Assembly: GCA_028023455.1 (NCBI GenBank)
Contig: JAQFVV010012396.1
Coordinates: 6,984,085-7,048,084 of the forward strand
DNA length: 64,000 nucleotides
Direction: 5' to 3'
Source: Epiperipatus broadwayi
Lineage: Eukaryota > Onychophora > Udeonychophora > Euonychophora > Peripatidae
Shown: positions 23,690 through 36,130 of the stretch, piece by piece
How positions within the stretch are numbered: position 1 is the first letter of the stretch
Layout: every line of letters starts with the position of its first letter
The notes under the pieces: generated by a model
What the model was told of the DNA's origin: nothing
Seen by the model: the letters and a program-made list of their open reading frames with translations, nothing else
Databases searched by the model: none
Position numbers and translations under genes: made by a program

Positions 23690-23803
23690 CTTTGGAAATC
23701 CTCCACTTTTAGAGAGGGGGAAATCTAAATTTTTACCTGGATTTGAACTCTAGATCATGTGAATTGCAGATGAATGCTTATACCTTTATACCATGATGCT
23801 CTT
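23690..23803 (-). repeat. tRNA-like SINE head (family C)
   Basis: On the minus strand, agcatcatggtataaaggta carries a weak box A (tggtataaagg). About 45 bases later gagttcaaatcc is a good box B, followed by aggtaaaaatttag. The spacing is tRNA-like, but the stems do not pair cleanly, so it is a pseudo-tRNA or SINE head. Related copies lie at 60421 and 62185. Confidence 0.55.
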
Positions 23804-24160
23804 TTTAAGATTAAAATGAAATGACACATAGATAAAGTAGTGAAAGAATAAATTGACATAGAGAATTCATAAAAATAAAACAGGTTTTATAGATTTAATC
23901 TAATATATGTAGATTAAAGAAGATTGTATGGAACTGTAGTCTTACAGAGATAAGCAGATAATTTAGTAAATTAATTTATGGCAAGAAAAAATATATAAGT
24001 AGTTTTTTATTCTAGCTCAGATCTATTGTAAATTTAAATAATCAATGGTAATCAGATAATAGTATAGTTTCAATAACAATTTATTATTTCTAATGTATAC
24101 CGTGATGTTTAACCATACAATTGAGGTTTACATTGTTGTTCTACCTATCTTGTTATTTCC

Positions 24161-24690
24161 ATTTGGGCTCTGATGAGTCTATGTTGTGCAATATGGTGTG
24201 AACATTAAATCTTTCACATATTTGTTATCTGATTGTTAGTTTGGTATATTGTATAATGTCCAAGTATCCTCAAATGTTTTTGACGATGCCAGGAGTTGGT
24301 CTCTCTTCTGGATTTTAATCATTGTTTTGGAAAAAACCTGTTTTATAGTAGGTTGTGGGTGTTCCATGATTAGTTTACAACGTGTAACCCATATGGCATA
24401 GTTTAGAAATATTGAGAGATGTATTATTGGATAGGTTTTAGTATTGATACTATCCTTCAGAGATGAGATCAGTTGGAAATCTATCATGGTGTTGGAGAGT
24501 ATGATTTCTCGGATCACTCTGAATCCCATACATTGTGAGAAGAGGTGTTCCGATGTCTCATCGCCGTTCATGCAAATGCTGCAAGTAGGGTCTATGTTGT
24601 GACCTCGTTTGTAAAAGAGGAAGTGATTAGTAGGTAGTCCGTTAATGTATTTGAATTCTCATTCCCAAATTGGTTTCTGACTTTTGTTTT
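24161..24690 (-). pseudogene. C-terminal fragment of the same L1/Tx1-like LINE family
   Basis: Minus-strand reading from about 24660 gives EFKYINGLPTNHFLFYKRG. It then gives NIDPTCSICMNGDETSEHLF and SQC, a C-x2-C-x8-H-x4-C finger matching residues 520-542 of the 19.2 kb protein. The open frame then continues (24571-24236) with YPIIHLSIFLNYAIW, aligned to FPIIRMSVFLTHSIW, and RCKLIMEHPQP, aligned to RCKLVFINPPP, to TWTLYNIPN and a stop. The last 110 codons are unbroken although the rest of the element is missing. Confidence 0.85.
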
Positions 24691-25284
24691 TATATAAATG
24701 AGAACTTGAAATTCAAAGCTGAAACTATTGCAGTTATGAATTTAACAACTATCTTTAATTTTTTTTTACTATCAAGTAAAACTTGAAATTCAGAAAACAT
24801 TATGGTTTTGAACCTAAGACACTTGTATAGTGAAGACTTGCTGCCAAGCTAGTGATTACATATTTTAATAATCCAATTATTTCTAACTATAGATACATTT
24901 TTTTTTTTTTTTGGCTGGGAATCTTAACATAACATCAGTGATTTTTTTTTTTTTTGTAAGCTTACTACAGTATTATGTAAACAAGATCAGCTGTTGTTTT
25001 ACATATTGAAAAGATGGGGAGTTTTATACATTTTATATAGCATATTGATTTTGTTTTTGTTTTTTATATAGCTATTGGTGAGTATTTATTAAAGAAAAAT
25101 TTCACACTTATAACTTTATTTTAAAAATCTTTGGATTATGCTGTCAACACATACATATATTGGATAATTGTGAACCGAGTGATATGTGTTTGTCTGTAGC
25201 TATACAAATGGAAAGATGTTAAGTTTTATTTTTGAAATAGATAAACCCAGTGTTTTCCTGAAGATTTGGGTGGCATTTTAATTG
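24691..25284. other. AT-rich spacer
   Basis: Poly-T tracts near 24900 and 24943. No supported gene or repeat. Confidence 0.45.
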
Positions 25285-25289
25285 TATTT

Positions 25290-25520
25290 ATTTCCAACAT
25301 CTAGTATAAGTATTGAATGTCTTTAGAAAAATGTAACTTTATATAAATATTAAATACATTCAACTATTAGTAATAATACACTGGTTAGTATATGCACAAT
25401 GTTTTGAGAGGTATTATTCTCCTCATTTCTTCAGTGTTGCTGGCTCGATCAGTGACAGTACTAGCCTGAGAATTGAACCTTAAGGCAACGTTCTAAAACC
25501 AACAGCCATCCTGCCAAAAC
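25290..25520 (-). repeat. SINE-like repeat (family D), left of the Penelope-like element
   Basis: On the minus strand it reads ggcaggatggctgttggttt, then aaggttcaattctcaggcta (box B-like). The family core follows: gccagcaacactgaagaaat, ggagaataatacctctcaaa, gtgcatatactaaccagtgt, then a tail with ctaaagacattcaatactta. The core matches 27415-27690 and 39690-40010. The head points towards the Penelope-like element. Confidence 0.8.
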
Positions 25521-25644
25521 CAACAGTCAGTAGAAATTTTAATACTTATCTATGATGTTCCTTCTGATTTCTCCATTTTTTCCTAAGAGCAAATTGATTA
25601 ATGGTTTTCATACACTATTTATAATCACACTAGATTGACTTATG

Positions 25645-27215
25645 AGGTTGTCTGCCATTGTCATGTGAACAGCTTCTTTAAATTTTTTTCATTGTACTTT
25701 TTCTTCTCTATCCAATATTTTTGTATTTTCCCAATTGAACATATATTCATTGTTACATACATGGTCTTCTACCTTAACACATTTGTTTTTTCTCTTCTAA
25801 TGATCAGTTTGTGTTCTTGCAAGTGCTTTTCAATGGGACATCTGGTTTCACCAGTATATATTTTTCCACATTCACATGGATTATTTCAAGATGCTGTTTT
25901 TGCTTTTCAGTATTTCAAGTTTAGGTTTTGTGGATGTTAAAATTCCTCATAGTGTGATATGGCTCTAGAATGATGTTCTGATGTTATATTGACTGCAGAT
26001 TTTCCTTAATTTGTCTGCTATTTTTGGTATGTATGGACATACTACCATACTAATAATTGTTTTTTTATGGTTCTTTTTTTGTCTATTTAAGGTTTTCTTA
26101 ATAATAGCTGATGGATAACCAGTTTTCAAAAGAGTTTGCTCTTTTCTTTTTTCAAATTGCTGGTTTCTGAACAACTTCTTTTGCTCTAATGATAGTATAA
26201 CTCCTTGTTTTGTGTTTCTGGGTATTTAGATGTATATGCTAAGTATTTTTCTCTATGTGTGAGTTTTCTATAAACTGTCATTTTGATTTTGCTATGAGGG
26301 AGTCTTGTTACAAGAACATCTAAGAATGCCAATTTTTGTTCTTGTTTTGATTCTGTTATGAATATAATTGAAGGGGATATGGTGTTGATGTAGTTCCAGA
26401 AAGTGTGTAGTAGTACTCCACCACATGGCCATACAAAAATGTATCATCAACATAGCAAATCCAAACTTTAGGTGGATATGGAGTAGTCTTTATGGTTATG
26501 GTTTAAAGTTCTTCCATATAAATATTGCTAATCAGGGGTGACAATGTTGAGCCCATAGCCATTCCTTGATTTTGTTGTAAAAGTTCTGTGTTGTATTGAA
26601 AATACATTGTTGTTGTTATGCAGAATGTTAATAATTCCATTATACTATCAATAGAGGAAGAATTGTTCTGGTTTGTAAGTTATGACCACAATTTAATCTT
26701 TTTCTTACAATGGACAATGCTTCTTCACATAGTACATTTGTGAATAAACTTTCCACATCAAAGCTTACTAATATGTCAGTTCTTTCAATTTTTATGTTCT
26801 TGATTAATTCAACAAAGTGTCTAGAATCCCTGACAAAGAACTGGGTCTTGCATGTCAAAGGACTTAGAACTTTAAGAAGAAATCTTGCCAAATTTTGGCA
26901 AGGTGAATTTCTAGAACTAACAATAGATCTTAAAGAAACATGATCCTTATGGATTTTAGATAGACTATAAAGATGAGGAATTTTGCTGAAATATGATATT
27001 TGTTTACTTTTTTCTGAATCACTGAAGTATCTCTGTTGCTTTCTGGGTAATGCTTGTAACTTTGTTTCTGTACTTGGTATCAGATGTTTTGCCACTTTTC
27101 TGTATTGGCCTGCTGTGAGTTCTTGTATTTTGTTGTCATAATCAGTTGTATCCATTACAACTGTTGCATTGCCTCTAATAGATGCTTAAATCTCTGTTCT
27201 TAAAAAAGCATTAAA
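25645..27215 (-). pseudogene. Penelope-like retroelement with RT and GIY-YIG endonuclease remnants
   Basis: Read from 27215 down: GNATVVMDTTDYDNKI (about 27190-27140), then an open frame (27155-26640) with PHLYSLSKIHKD, LRSIVSSRNSPCQNLARFLL and VSFDVESLFTNV, which is RT motif A with its DVESLFTNV signature. After a frameshift come MAMGSTLSPLISNIYME (motif B, about 26560) and VWICYVDDTFLYG (motif C with YVDD, about 26470). Further on, with several stops, NPCECGKIYTGETRCPIEKH (about 25860) and LQEHKLI form the GIY-YIG endonuclease. The order RT then GIY-YIG defines Penelope-like elements. The catalytic YVDD survives but the frame is broken, so the copy is dead. Inverted family D repeats flank it on both sides. 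Confidence 0.92.
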
Positions 27216-27414
27216 CTTAATTATAACACCATCTAATATCCCTATATTAGATATAATGGAAGCCATTGAGGAAGTCATTCAAAAATTGCTTTTAGAAGCA
27301 GCAGCAGAATTACTGGCAAACAAAAAGACCTCTAATCAACTTTGCTCTTAGGAAAGAGTGGAGAAATCAGGAGGAACCTCATAGATAAGTATATGAAATT
27401 TCTATTGACATGCC

Positions 27415-27690
27415 TTTTGCAGGATGGCTCAGTTAAGTGAGAGTGTTACTTTAAAATTCAATATTCAAGAATTTAAGGGCCCAGGTTCAATTCCCATGCT
27501 AATACTATAAATGATCGGGCCAGCAACACTTGAAAAAGAGAGGAGAATAATACCTCTCAAAATGTTGTGCATATACTAACCTGTGTGCTATTACTAACAG
27601 TTGAAAATATTTGAAATATTTAAATAAAGTTAAATTTGTCTAAAGACATACAATACTTATATTAGGTGATGGAAATAGTCCAATATATAA
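27415..27690 (+). repeat. SINE-like repeat (family D), right of the Penelope-like element
   Basis: It starts caggatggctcagttaagtg, with a box A-like tggctcagttaag, then cccaggttcaattcccatgc, a good box B. The core gccagcaacacttgaaaaag, gagaataatacctctcaaaa and gcatatactaacctgtgtgc follows. The tail reads ctaaagacatacaatactta and aggtgatggaaatagtcca. A tRNA-derived SINE is the likely identity. Orientation is opposite to the left copy. Confidence 0.85.
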
Positions 27691-30460
27691 ATATAGATAA
27701 ACCCAGAATCTGTATGTGATTCTGAACTTTTTTTGATCAAATCCCAATCTAGAGATATCAAAATCATTTGGATTTATTATTATGTCTAAAAGAAATAAAT
27801 TTGCTTTGGTTTTATTTTTTGTGCCCTAGTTTTGCTGATTGAAGTGTCTCATTAATATCTAGAAAGAGATCTTGATTTAGGGTAGGTATTTGTCAGATGA
27901 TAAAACTGTAAATTGATCTGAGTGTTTTATAATTTTTGAAAGTAAAATTTCTTTCTAATATTATAGGATGAGTAGACACTGTTAAGGGGTAGATTTGAGC
28001 TTGTTAATAATATTTCTTTTAGTAATATGCTTATAATAATATTATAACATTGGTAATTAAATGTATTACATGTTTTTACCACTCTTAGAAAGACTGTTGT
28101 ATAATCTAAACTGCCTGGTGAATTGAAGAATTTAATAAAGATAATATATTGTGTGAAAGCATGGAGTATTCAGTTTTATTGCTTTTTATATGAAATACAT
28201 TTAATTCAGTATCCAGAAGTTAAATGTGAACAATTTTTCTTCAGCAGAACATAATATTTAGTAATACATCCATTACAAAACGGTTATTTAAGTATCTACA
28301 TCACTTACCAAATATTGCTAGCCACCTTTTTAAGAAGTTGTTCTTGCATATAATTTTAGATCAAATTTTTGCATGTTGCGGAAAAATTAATTAGGCTATA
28401 GCAAAAACCACTCCCAAGTAACATGATCTAGTTTTATTTTTGTATTTCAGAATATGTTCACTTGATACAATGCTTTTTAATGTTTTAAGTGAGTAGTTGA
28501 ATATGCTACCTTGATAACGTTAAGGATAATTACCCAATCATTTTAAAAAGGTTTTCTAAGTTTTTATCTACTTGATAAAAAACTTCTATTTCCCAGATTT
28601 TTTTTTTTATTATTATTGCCAAAATAGTGTTATCAGCACAGATGGATTTTTTATTTTCCTTCTTAGAAGATCTGTGATATAGATATGAGAATCTAAATTG
28701 TGGAATGCAATTTATGAAATTTTGAGCTTACTAAGATTATTAGGTATTACTAAAATAAACTGATTTTTTTTTAAAAAAAAATTGAAAAACGGTTTATCAA
28801 GTAAAATGAAATTTTTAATGCTAATAATTTTAGAGGTATTTAGAAGTTTTTTGTAACTGAGTTATAAACTGAGGATACTTAGGTTAGTTTATAATTGAAG
28901 TCAGTAAAATATTTAATTGAGGTATCTAAAATGAAGGGAAAGAGTTTAAATTGTTTTTGCTATTCACAAAACTATTTCTCAGGTTATACTGTGAAATAAT
29001 GCCTAAAAAAACATTGCGTAAAACCAATGTCAACAATACTTTATAGATGCAAACTATCTTTTTTCTCCATTATTCTTCAGTATAATGTAATACCACAATA
29101 TAGAAGAAATATTGGTTTATTCATTTGTCTACAATGCCCATGTTTAAGTCCTATAGTTATTCTCATCAACTTTTACTTGATCAGTAACCTGATGAATAGT
29201 GTTTCTTCATAGTTTTTCTATCAGGATCCTGGAAAGGCCTTTGTTGTCTGTTGGCTATTTGAAATATGCTTCACTCACTGACTATTAGAGAAATGTGATT
29301 TGTCTATTACAAAATGTTTGTCCAATAATTTTAATAAATATGCCCTGAATTGATGGCTACTATGATTAAATACTATCATACTGAGTTGTTAATCTTTATT
29401 TTCTTTTTAATGAAGCTAATTAATTTTTGGATTTTTAAACTATTTTCTACATTAATTAAAATATTTTAATATCATTTTAATAAGTTCTGGATTGGTGGTT
29501 TCAATGAAAGAAAGAATTACAAAGATTTAAAAATTATGTTGATATAAGGTTTTTCCATTACACCAATATTGTAAATATTTTTAAATGATATAAATATGTT
29601 ATTATATTCTCTTTACATTAATCTGTAGAATCTGAAGATAGAATATTAATAATTAAGGAAATATTAGATCATAAAGTAAATTAATTGTAATTATGATAGT
29701 AAGCCAATGTTTTTATATTTTTTTATTTAATAGTGGATTTGATCTCACTCACATCTATTACACAAGCAGTTAATCAGTTACTTAAGCAATGTAGTTAAGC
29801 AATGGTTAATAACTGGATACTAGGTGGCATTGACAATAGCCTTTACAACTTATTTCTGATTAATTAATATTTATTTAAGAAGACAGAAGAGTTGCAGATC
29901 ATCCACATTGTGACTGAAGTTAATGTCTTAATTCTTTTTTGGTCATACATTTTAAGCTCAAACTACTTGGCTTGCCTAACCCTACAGGTCTGAAAGCAGT
30001 TCAATAACGATATACCTTGATTAAAAGCTTTTGACTCATTCACAGAACTATGGCTTATACATGATTCATACTTATTAGATTATTCTTGTACTAGAGATAG
30101 TTGTTTTTTTTTTTCTGTCAGAATGAAAACTAGTTCTCACAAATGTATGCGATAAGTGAATGTTTTAAGCAATGAAGCAAATGAGAAATATCAATTTACT
30201 GCAGGATGAAAGTCTCTTTATTCATATCATTCTAGCATATTTTTTTTAAATTACGTACTCATCTTACATGAAATACCCCTAAATCTCTTTCACAATGTCT
30301 TGCAGTGCAGTTAGTTGTTCGTTAGTTGACTCTTCAAGCAATATGCTCTGCTCAGCTCCATTTTAGCCTCTTAATATTTTTTAATACTGACAAATGATAT
30401 TTATAGCTTTCGTATTATTTTTCTATATAGTGTGACAAGTCTCAGATCCGTAAATAAATG
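27691..30460. other. AT-rich spacer, no gene seen
   Basis: Nearly 2.8 kb of AT-rich sequence without coding motifs. Open frames are short and of chance composition. No repeat pair recognised. Confidence 0.5.
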
Positions 30461-30462
30461 TA

Positions 30463-30612
30463 ATACCTATGTATTAGATCTGCTGTCCATGTTTGTGATA
30501 GCAGCATATCTTTATCCGATGGGGGGGGGGTGACCCCCCCCCCCCGAAAAAAGATATGGCATTCTGCCATCACAAACATGAGCAACATGTCTAATATGTA
30601 AGTACAATGAAT
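30463..30612. repeat. Imperfect hairpin capped by G and C runs
   Basis: The left arm (attagatctgctgtccatgt, ttgtgatagcagcatatctt) faces the right arm (aagatatggcattctgccat, cacaaacatgagcaacatgt). Arms of about 55-60 bases meet through a long G run (about 30520-30530), tga, and a long C run (about 30534-30545), which extend the pairing to the apex. It looks like a small foldback (MITE-like) element. The G/C runs are likely to be length-variable and hard to sequence. Confidence 0.85.
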
Positions 30613-31525
30613 ATGAACAAAATCCGTTTCAAGCATATAGTCATATTTTCTTTTAATATTAAATTAATATTACTTCAAGCATTTTATCTAAGTTAAAAAA
30701 TTAAAAATCCAATCATCCAATTTTTGTCCCAAATTCAATCCAGTTTTTTAAATTTATAAATGTTTCTTCATTCATCTAAGTTTATATATCATGTATATGC
30801 TGTATGTGTCTCTATCACCAACACATGTATACCCTTCATTTCAAATCTAAGAATTAACTAAGAATATTATTTTTCGAGTTAAGATCTATATTATGTATCC
30901 TAAATACATTTTATTCATTGTGTTTAGACTTAACACTTATTTTTACAAGGGTAACATGAAATAAAATTTATTGATAGAATGTAATAACGTCAAAGCCATG
31001 TTTTTTTTTTTTTTTTTTGAGATATGAGGGCAAATTAGAAACAAAATATTTAACGTTCGTATCGTCGGTTGTAGATATCATGATAACCATTTATATGAAT
31101 CTTAATGATCTTAGAAACTCTGGTAATGAAAATAGTTTCGTATATATTTCTCAGTAGTTCAGCATTTTATTGATTTATTGTTTTATATATTGTTATAAAT
31201 GAAAGCGCTTTCGAAACAAGAATAGGAGGGTTTTTTTCTCTCAATAAAAACCTTATGAAAGGTGAGATAAATGATCCCAGTAGGTAAAAAAAGACAGATA
31301 ATTATTTTATCAGCTATTGATGTGTAAAACAAATTCTGATTCAAATTTATTGTATTTGAATAACAATCAATAAAAAATTATTTATTGTATTTGTTCAGGA
31401 TTGAATTCTTAGAAAGATAATATATTGAAAGAAGATAATTTTTCTGTCTTTTTTTTCTTTTATTATTTGATTACTCCCTAATGCATAATAGATGATAACA
31501 AATGTAGACCTATATCGCAAGAATT
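30613..31525. other. AT-rich spacer
   Basis: No supported gene. A long T run lies near 31001-31018. Confidence 0.5.
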
Positions 31526-31529
31526 ATCC

Positions 31530-32095
31530 ACGTGACATTGTATAAATGTCAAAAGTCATGCCTCCTGTTGACCTCTATCAGGGAAGATTGGAGGTCAGTA
31601 TTTCCCAAGCTGATAATTGTAAAGCTTGTAAAAAAAGAAGGGGGGAGAACAGTCACTTTTGAATCAAACAACGTTATTAAACCTCTGACTTGGTCGTCTG
31701 CTTGGCATGATGTCTTTTGGCTTGTCCTGGCTTTCTAAAGTGCCCTGGTGTTTTTAGTTGCGTTTGTCCATCCTTTTAAAGATCCCCTATGTCCGGACCA
31801 GTGTCTTCTATTGACATAGGTTAAAAAAAAGATTTTTTTTTACCCCTTTGTTTTCTCTCCTCTATTTTTTTTCATTGCAGTACTTATTTCAGCTGCACCA
31901 ATTGCATGCTGGTATTGTGTTACGGCACAATATTGGATAAGTGGTAAAATGATTGCCGCCTCCTATAGATTGAAGGTGTGCAAGGTCAGAGCTTGTGAGG
32001 ACATTTGAATGACTAATAGTGGGCTGAGAGAGGCTTGGGAAAATTCCATATACTGTACATACACCAAAACTGAAAAAAACTCTCAATAATGAACT
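31530..32095. other. GC-richer unassigned patch
   Basis: Composition is less AT-rich than the flanks, with cctttgcctcc-like and gtccggaccagtg sequence. It contains a small perfect inverted pair, ctatgtc (31787) and gacatag (31813), around gtccggac. A 68-codon plus frame (31532-31738) and a 65-codon minus frame (32086-31889) are not recognised. The tract ttttttttcattgcag ending near 31881 resembles a splice acceptor, but what follows stops within about twenty codons. It may be a decayed repeat or an unrecognised exon. Confidence 0.3.
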
Positions 32096-35000
32096 GTTTT
32101 AAGAGTTATTATTGGGAAATTTAAGGCAAAAAAAGATGTTATGAAACAATGAAAACTGTGCAGGCAGCCACTGTTCACACTCCATTAACTTCTTAACAAC
32201 AAGTTAAAAAATAATTATGGAAACTAGCACTATTATCATTTACTCATTTTGAGTTGTTTTTTTTAAGGGGAATGGATGGAAATAATAATCTTGAATTTTT
32301 AAATAACGTTATTTTACTTTTAAAAATTTTGAATAAATAACTTTATTTTATTTTTGAAGTTTAGTTATAGTTTTTCTGTGAATGTATGTGTGCGCGTATA
32401 TCTATCAGTCTCTATTTCTGTCTCTATTGTCTCCTTATCTGTGTCATTTTATCGGTTTAGTTAGTCACTGTTATAATAAAAAGCGAATGTCTCCGTTTTT
32501 TCTTTACCTTTATTTGACTATCTCCATCTTTATTTATTAAATAATATAGTTTTCATTCGTAAACGAATATGATCATTTCAACTCCAGATAAAAAAAATAA
32601 AAAAACAGTTCTAGAAATGAGTTTTGCAATGACTATAGAAACCGTGTGAACCGCAAATACACCCACATCTAGAAGATGCTGGTCTATTTTTTTGTTTATT
32701 TGATATTTTGATGTTGTTTTTAATTTCTTTAGCCGAAAACTTCTCTTTCTGAAATACCTCAACACAACGTCCAATTGTGGCTCTCTGATGTATTCAGTTT
32801 TCTGTCATGTCTTCCAAATTTGTAACAAACAGTATTGCACTTCTTTAGAATGTCTTTGAGATAATCCTTACAAAATAGATGGATCTATCTCTTCCACAAA
32901 AAAAAAAAAAAAACATGATCAAATTCACAATAACCCATCCTATTATGAAGTCTTCCATAGTTCATTTGTTTTACACTTCCAATCCAATGAAGATATGATT
33001 TTAGAGTAGTGGAATTTATAGCAGCACACTTAGCAATTTGAAGAAAATATTGATATATTTTAAGACCTTACCATTACATTTTTAAAATTTTATGAGCATC
33101 TTTAAATAAAACTTCCTAATGCTTTTATCAGTAGGGCATCCAAATCTTGCTTCCATACTATAAGTGAGGGAAAATAATAGTTCTATAATGATAAAATGTT
33201 AAATATATAAATATATTTAAAAAAATAAAATAAAACAATCTTTAGGTATCTTATTATATAAGTGTATGATTATAGGCAAAAAATAAAAATAGAACAATCT
33301 TTAGATAGTCCATCAGAGGGCAAAAGCCTTTCCAGGGCATCTCTCTTTTTTTCAATAGTGAAAATGACTGCCTTAGTCACCAGATTTTCCAACTACAGAG
33401 TGGTAAGGAATTTTAGTGTCTTTCCATCTTGGTTTAACTTGCTAGGATGACTATATGAATAGTCCATGGACTTGCTACCTGGACAAAATCTTTTAAACTG
33501 GCTTAGAAGTTGGATAAAAATATCAAATATTATTCGATTTGTATCCAAATCTCTATTGTGAACATGGCAGATTAATGCACTAATTGTTATTGTAAGACTT
33601 CAATATATGTATATAATTAATTCAAGATATTTTATAATATAATAGTATAAATAATGTGATGCCTGCAATTTTAAATTGAAATTAATATCTAATGGTCATT
33701 AATAAACCATTAGATTTGTAATTCTTGATAGCTCTATAAATTTTCTTATTATATATTGTTTACCAGCTTATCATAATGTCGTTTTAAAAAATATAAATGA
33801 TCTTACCTGAAGATATTTTTTTGTTGTTTATTTCAAATTAATTTTATAAAATGCATTGTAGTTTTTGTTTAGTAGGATATTATGTTCATACTTATATGTA
33901 GAAATTCTAGCAGCTGTTTGCACACATACATATATTGCTTGGACTTATCATGTTGATAATAAAATAGGTCTACGCAAGGGGTATTTTGCATTCATTCACA
34001 TTGCACCATCTTTTTTTTTTTTTGATACAGGAATTAATTCTATTTAAATGACATGTATGTTATTCTGATTCCACTATACCTCTGATCATTAGGCAAATCA
34101 CAATTATGATGCAATGTTTTCTCTCATAGATAATTTTTAGCAAAAATTTGAAACAACTTATAGTACTGTTTATTCTCTGATCTTTTTCTGAACTAAGTAA
34201 AATAAAGTCTTGAAAGTACTCATGTTTCGAGTACTCATTTTTGAGTTTTAATTCTTTGCATGTTTCTACATGAACTTGTTTATGGTACACCCCTCCCTCC
34301 ATCATTGTTTTGTTTGTGTTATTTTATAGTATTTATTAAATTTTAAAAAAAAGACATGAAGATGGTAAACTTGATGTTGTACCAATCTTTGCTGAAACTT
34401 AGGAAGTGCTAATTAAAATAAAAGCTTCAGAGGAGTAGTTACGACCCATATGATTTTGTAGGAATGTATTTGGAATTGAAATATATATTTTTTAGAAAAC
34501 AAGTGATAATCAATGTTTTTTTTTTCAGCAACTAAAATTCTTGAACCATGATTTTAAATATTTTTTTTGCTTTGATATTGTGAAATTAAAATTAAGGGCA
34601 TTACAAATATAAATAAGAAGATAAGCAAATATATCAATACATTATATTAATTCTGGTTTTTAAATATTTGTGATTATTATGTATGATATTAACTTTACAT
34701 GTACAAACACATTCACACATTTTGCTAATAATAGATGTGGAATGTTTTGAATTATAATACCTGATTTGTTTTTTTATTTCTTTCTATGACCACTATTTTA
34801 ATGCATTGAGCTCTCTAAAGTATTAAGCATACTTTTCAATACATGTGGCCCTTCAGTTATGTCATTTATTAGTGTATGTGGCAAATATATTTTTAGCACC
34901 TTTTTATTAAAAATATCTTTAGAAATAAAAATATATATATATTTTTTTTTTTTTAAAAAAAAAAAACTAATGATAAATTTTTTTAATGTTACTAATGTAA

Positions 35001-35440
35001 AATAGTTCATGCTTCTCTTCTTGTAAATTTGCAATATATAGAAAAAGTTTAATATACTTATATTAGTAAAATGTGTTTTAAAAAAGCTATATATAAACAT
35101 GCAGTTACCAAGAATGAACAAGAATACATACGGAACAACTTGAAGTAAAAAAGCATAAAGAAACTTTTTTTACTTTACTGCCATTAGTAATGTACCAAAA
35201 ACTCATTAGAATCTATTCCCTAATGCACAAGAATCAGAAAACATTTCTCCACCCCTTCATTGCTGAAACCATTTAAAAACTAAAATATAAAATACCATAC
35301 ATTGGATTACAATCATTCAATGGATGTAAATCGAGATTTATAGTATAAACAAAAAATTGTATTTTGTGAAGGATTCACATTTAACATTAATGGTATATAT
35401 GGAGCAACATGGCAAACACATGCTTGGAATAAGGGAATAA
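32096..35440. other. AT-rich spacer with one doubtful decayed coding fragment
   Basis: The interval is mostly AT-rich. Minus-strand frames between about 33165 and 32553 give protein-like stretches (EARFGCPTDKSIRKFYLKM, QLDVVLRYFRKRSFRLKKL) interrupted by stops. This could be the remains of a mobile element, but I cannot name a family. A pure A run of about 17 lies near 32897-32913. Confidence 0.35.
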
Positions 35441-35451
35441 GTCATTTTTCT

Positions 35452-36130
35452 TCAGGTTATACATTAATAGCATTTTAATTGCTGAATAAAGGATCAAAAG
35501 TAGAATGCATTCATCTATTCTTGGAGTCATGATGTTTATAAGCATACCTTTATTAATAATTTCAGGCAGCTGGAATATGGCATTTAATAATTATTAAATT
35601 AATAATCAATTATATAAGGCTTGAGACAGAACTTTTCTTTTAATGTTTTAATCATAATGATTGAATAAAATTTAATATATAAACATTAAATTAAACATAA
35701 CTTAAAGTAAATTCACTCTACCTCAAGTTATGAATTAATGGCACTCTAAATGTTGAATAAAGAATGAAGAATAGAATGAATCCATCTATTCTTGGAGTTC
35801 TAATGTTTATAAACATATCTTTGGCAACATTATTGAGAATTCAAAGAGAAGTTAATATATTAATGATATATATATATGTTTATATATTAAATCTTTTTTT
35901 ATTATTATGATTAAGGCATTAAAAGAAAGATTCTATCTCCAGCCTCATATAATTGATTATTAGTTTAATAAATATTAAATGCCATATTATAGTTGGCTGA
36001 TATATTAATGTCTTTCTGAATTACCAACTATGCTTATAAACATTAGATCTCCAAGAATAGGTGGATTGATTCTATTCTTGATTGTTTAGTCAACATTTAG
36101 AGTTTCTATTAATTTATAGCCTGAGGGAGG
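35452..36130. repeat. 0.7-kb foldback with an internal direct copy
   Basis: The left unit (about 35455-35645) contains ttaatagcattttaattgct, cattcatctattcttggagt, atgtttataagcatacct and ggcatttaataattattaaa. A partial direct copy (about 35720-35835) repeats ttaatggcactctaaatgtt and catctattcttggagttcta. The right unit (about 35925-36125) is inverted: attaaatgccatattatagt, aacattagatctccaagaat and ctctaaatgttga-type complement. The order unit, partial direct unit, inverted unit is the same topology as the unrelated family B foldback at 17990. No coding capacity. Confidence 0.8.

Noticed and set aside
25635-25940. 101-codon plus-strand open frame
   Set aside because: It is antisense to the GIY-YIG end of the Penelope-like element, which has clear motifs on the other strand.
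32553-33165. Possible decayed coding sequence on the minus strand
   Set aside because: Protein-like phrases occur but no family could be named and frames shift often; left as a note under the spacer.
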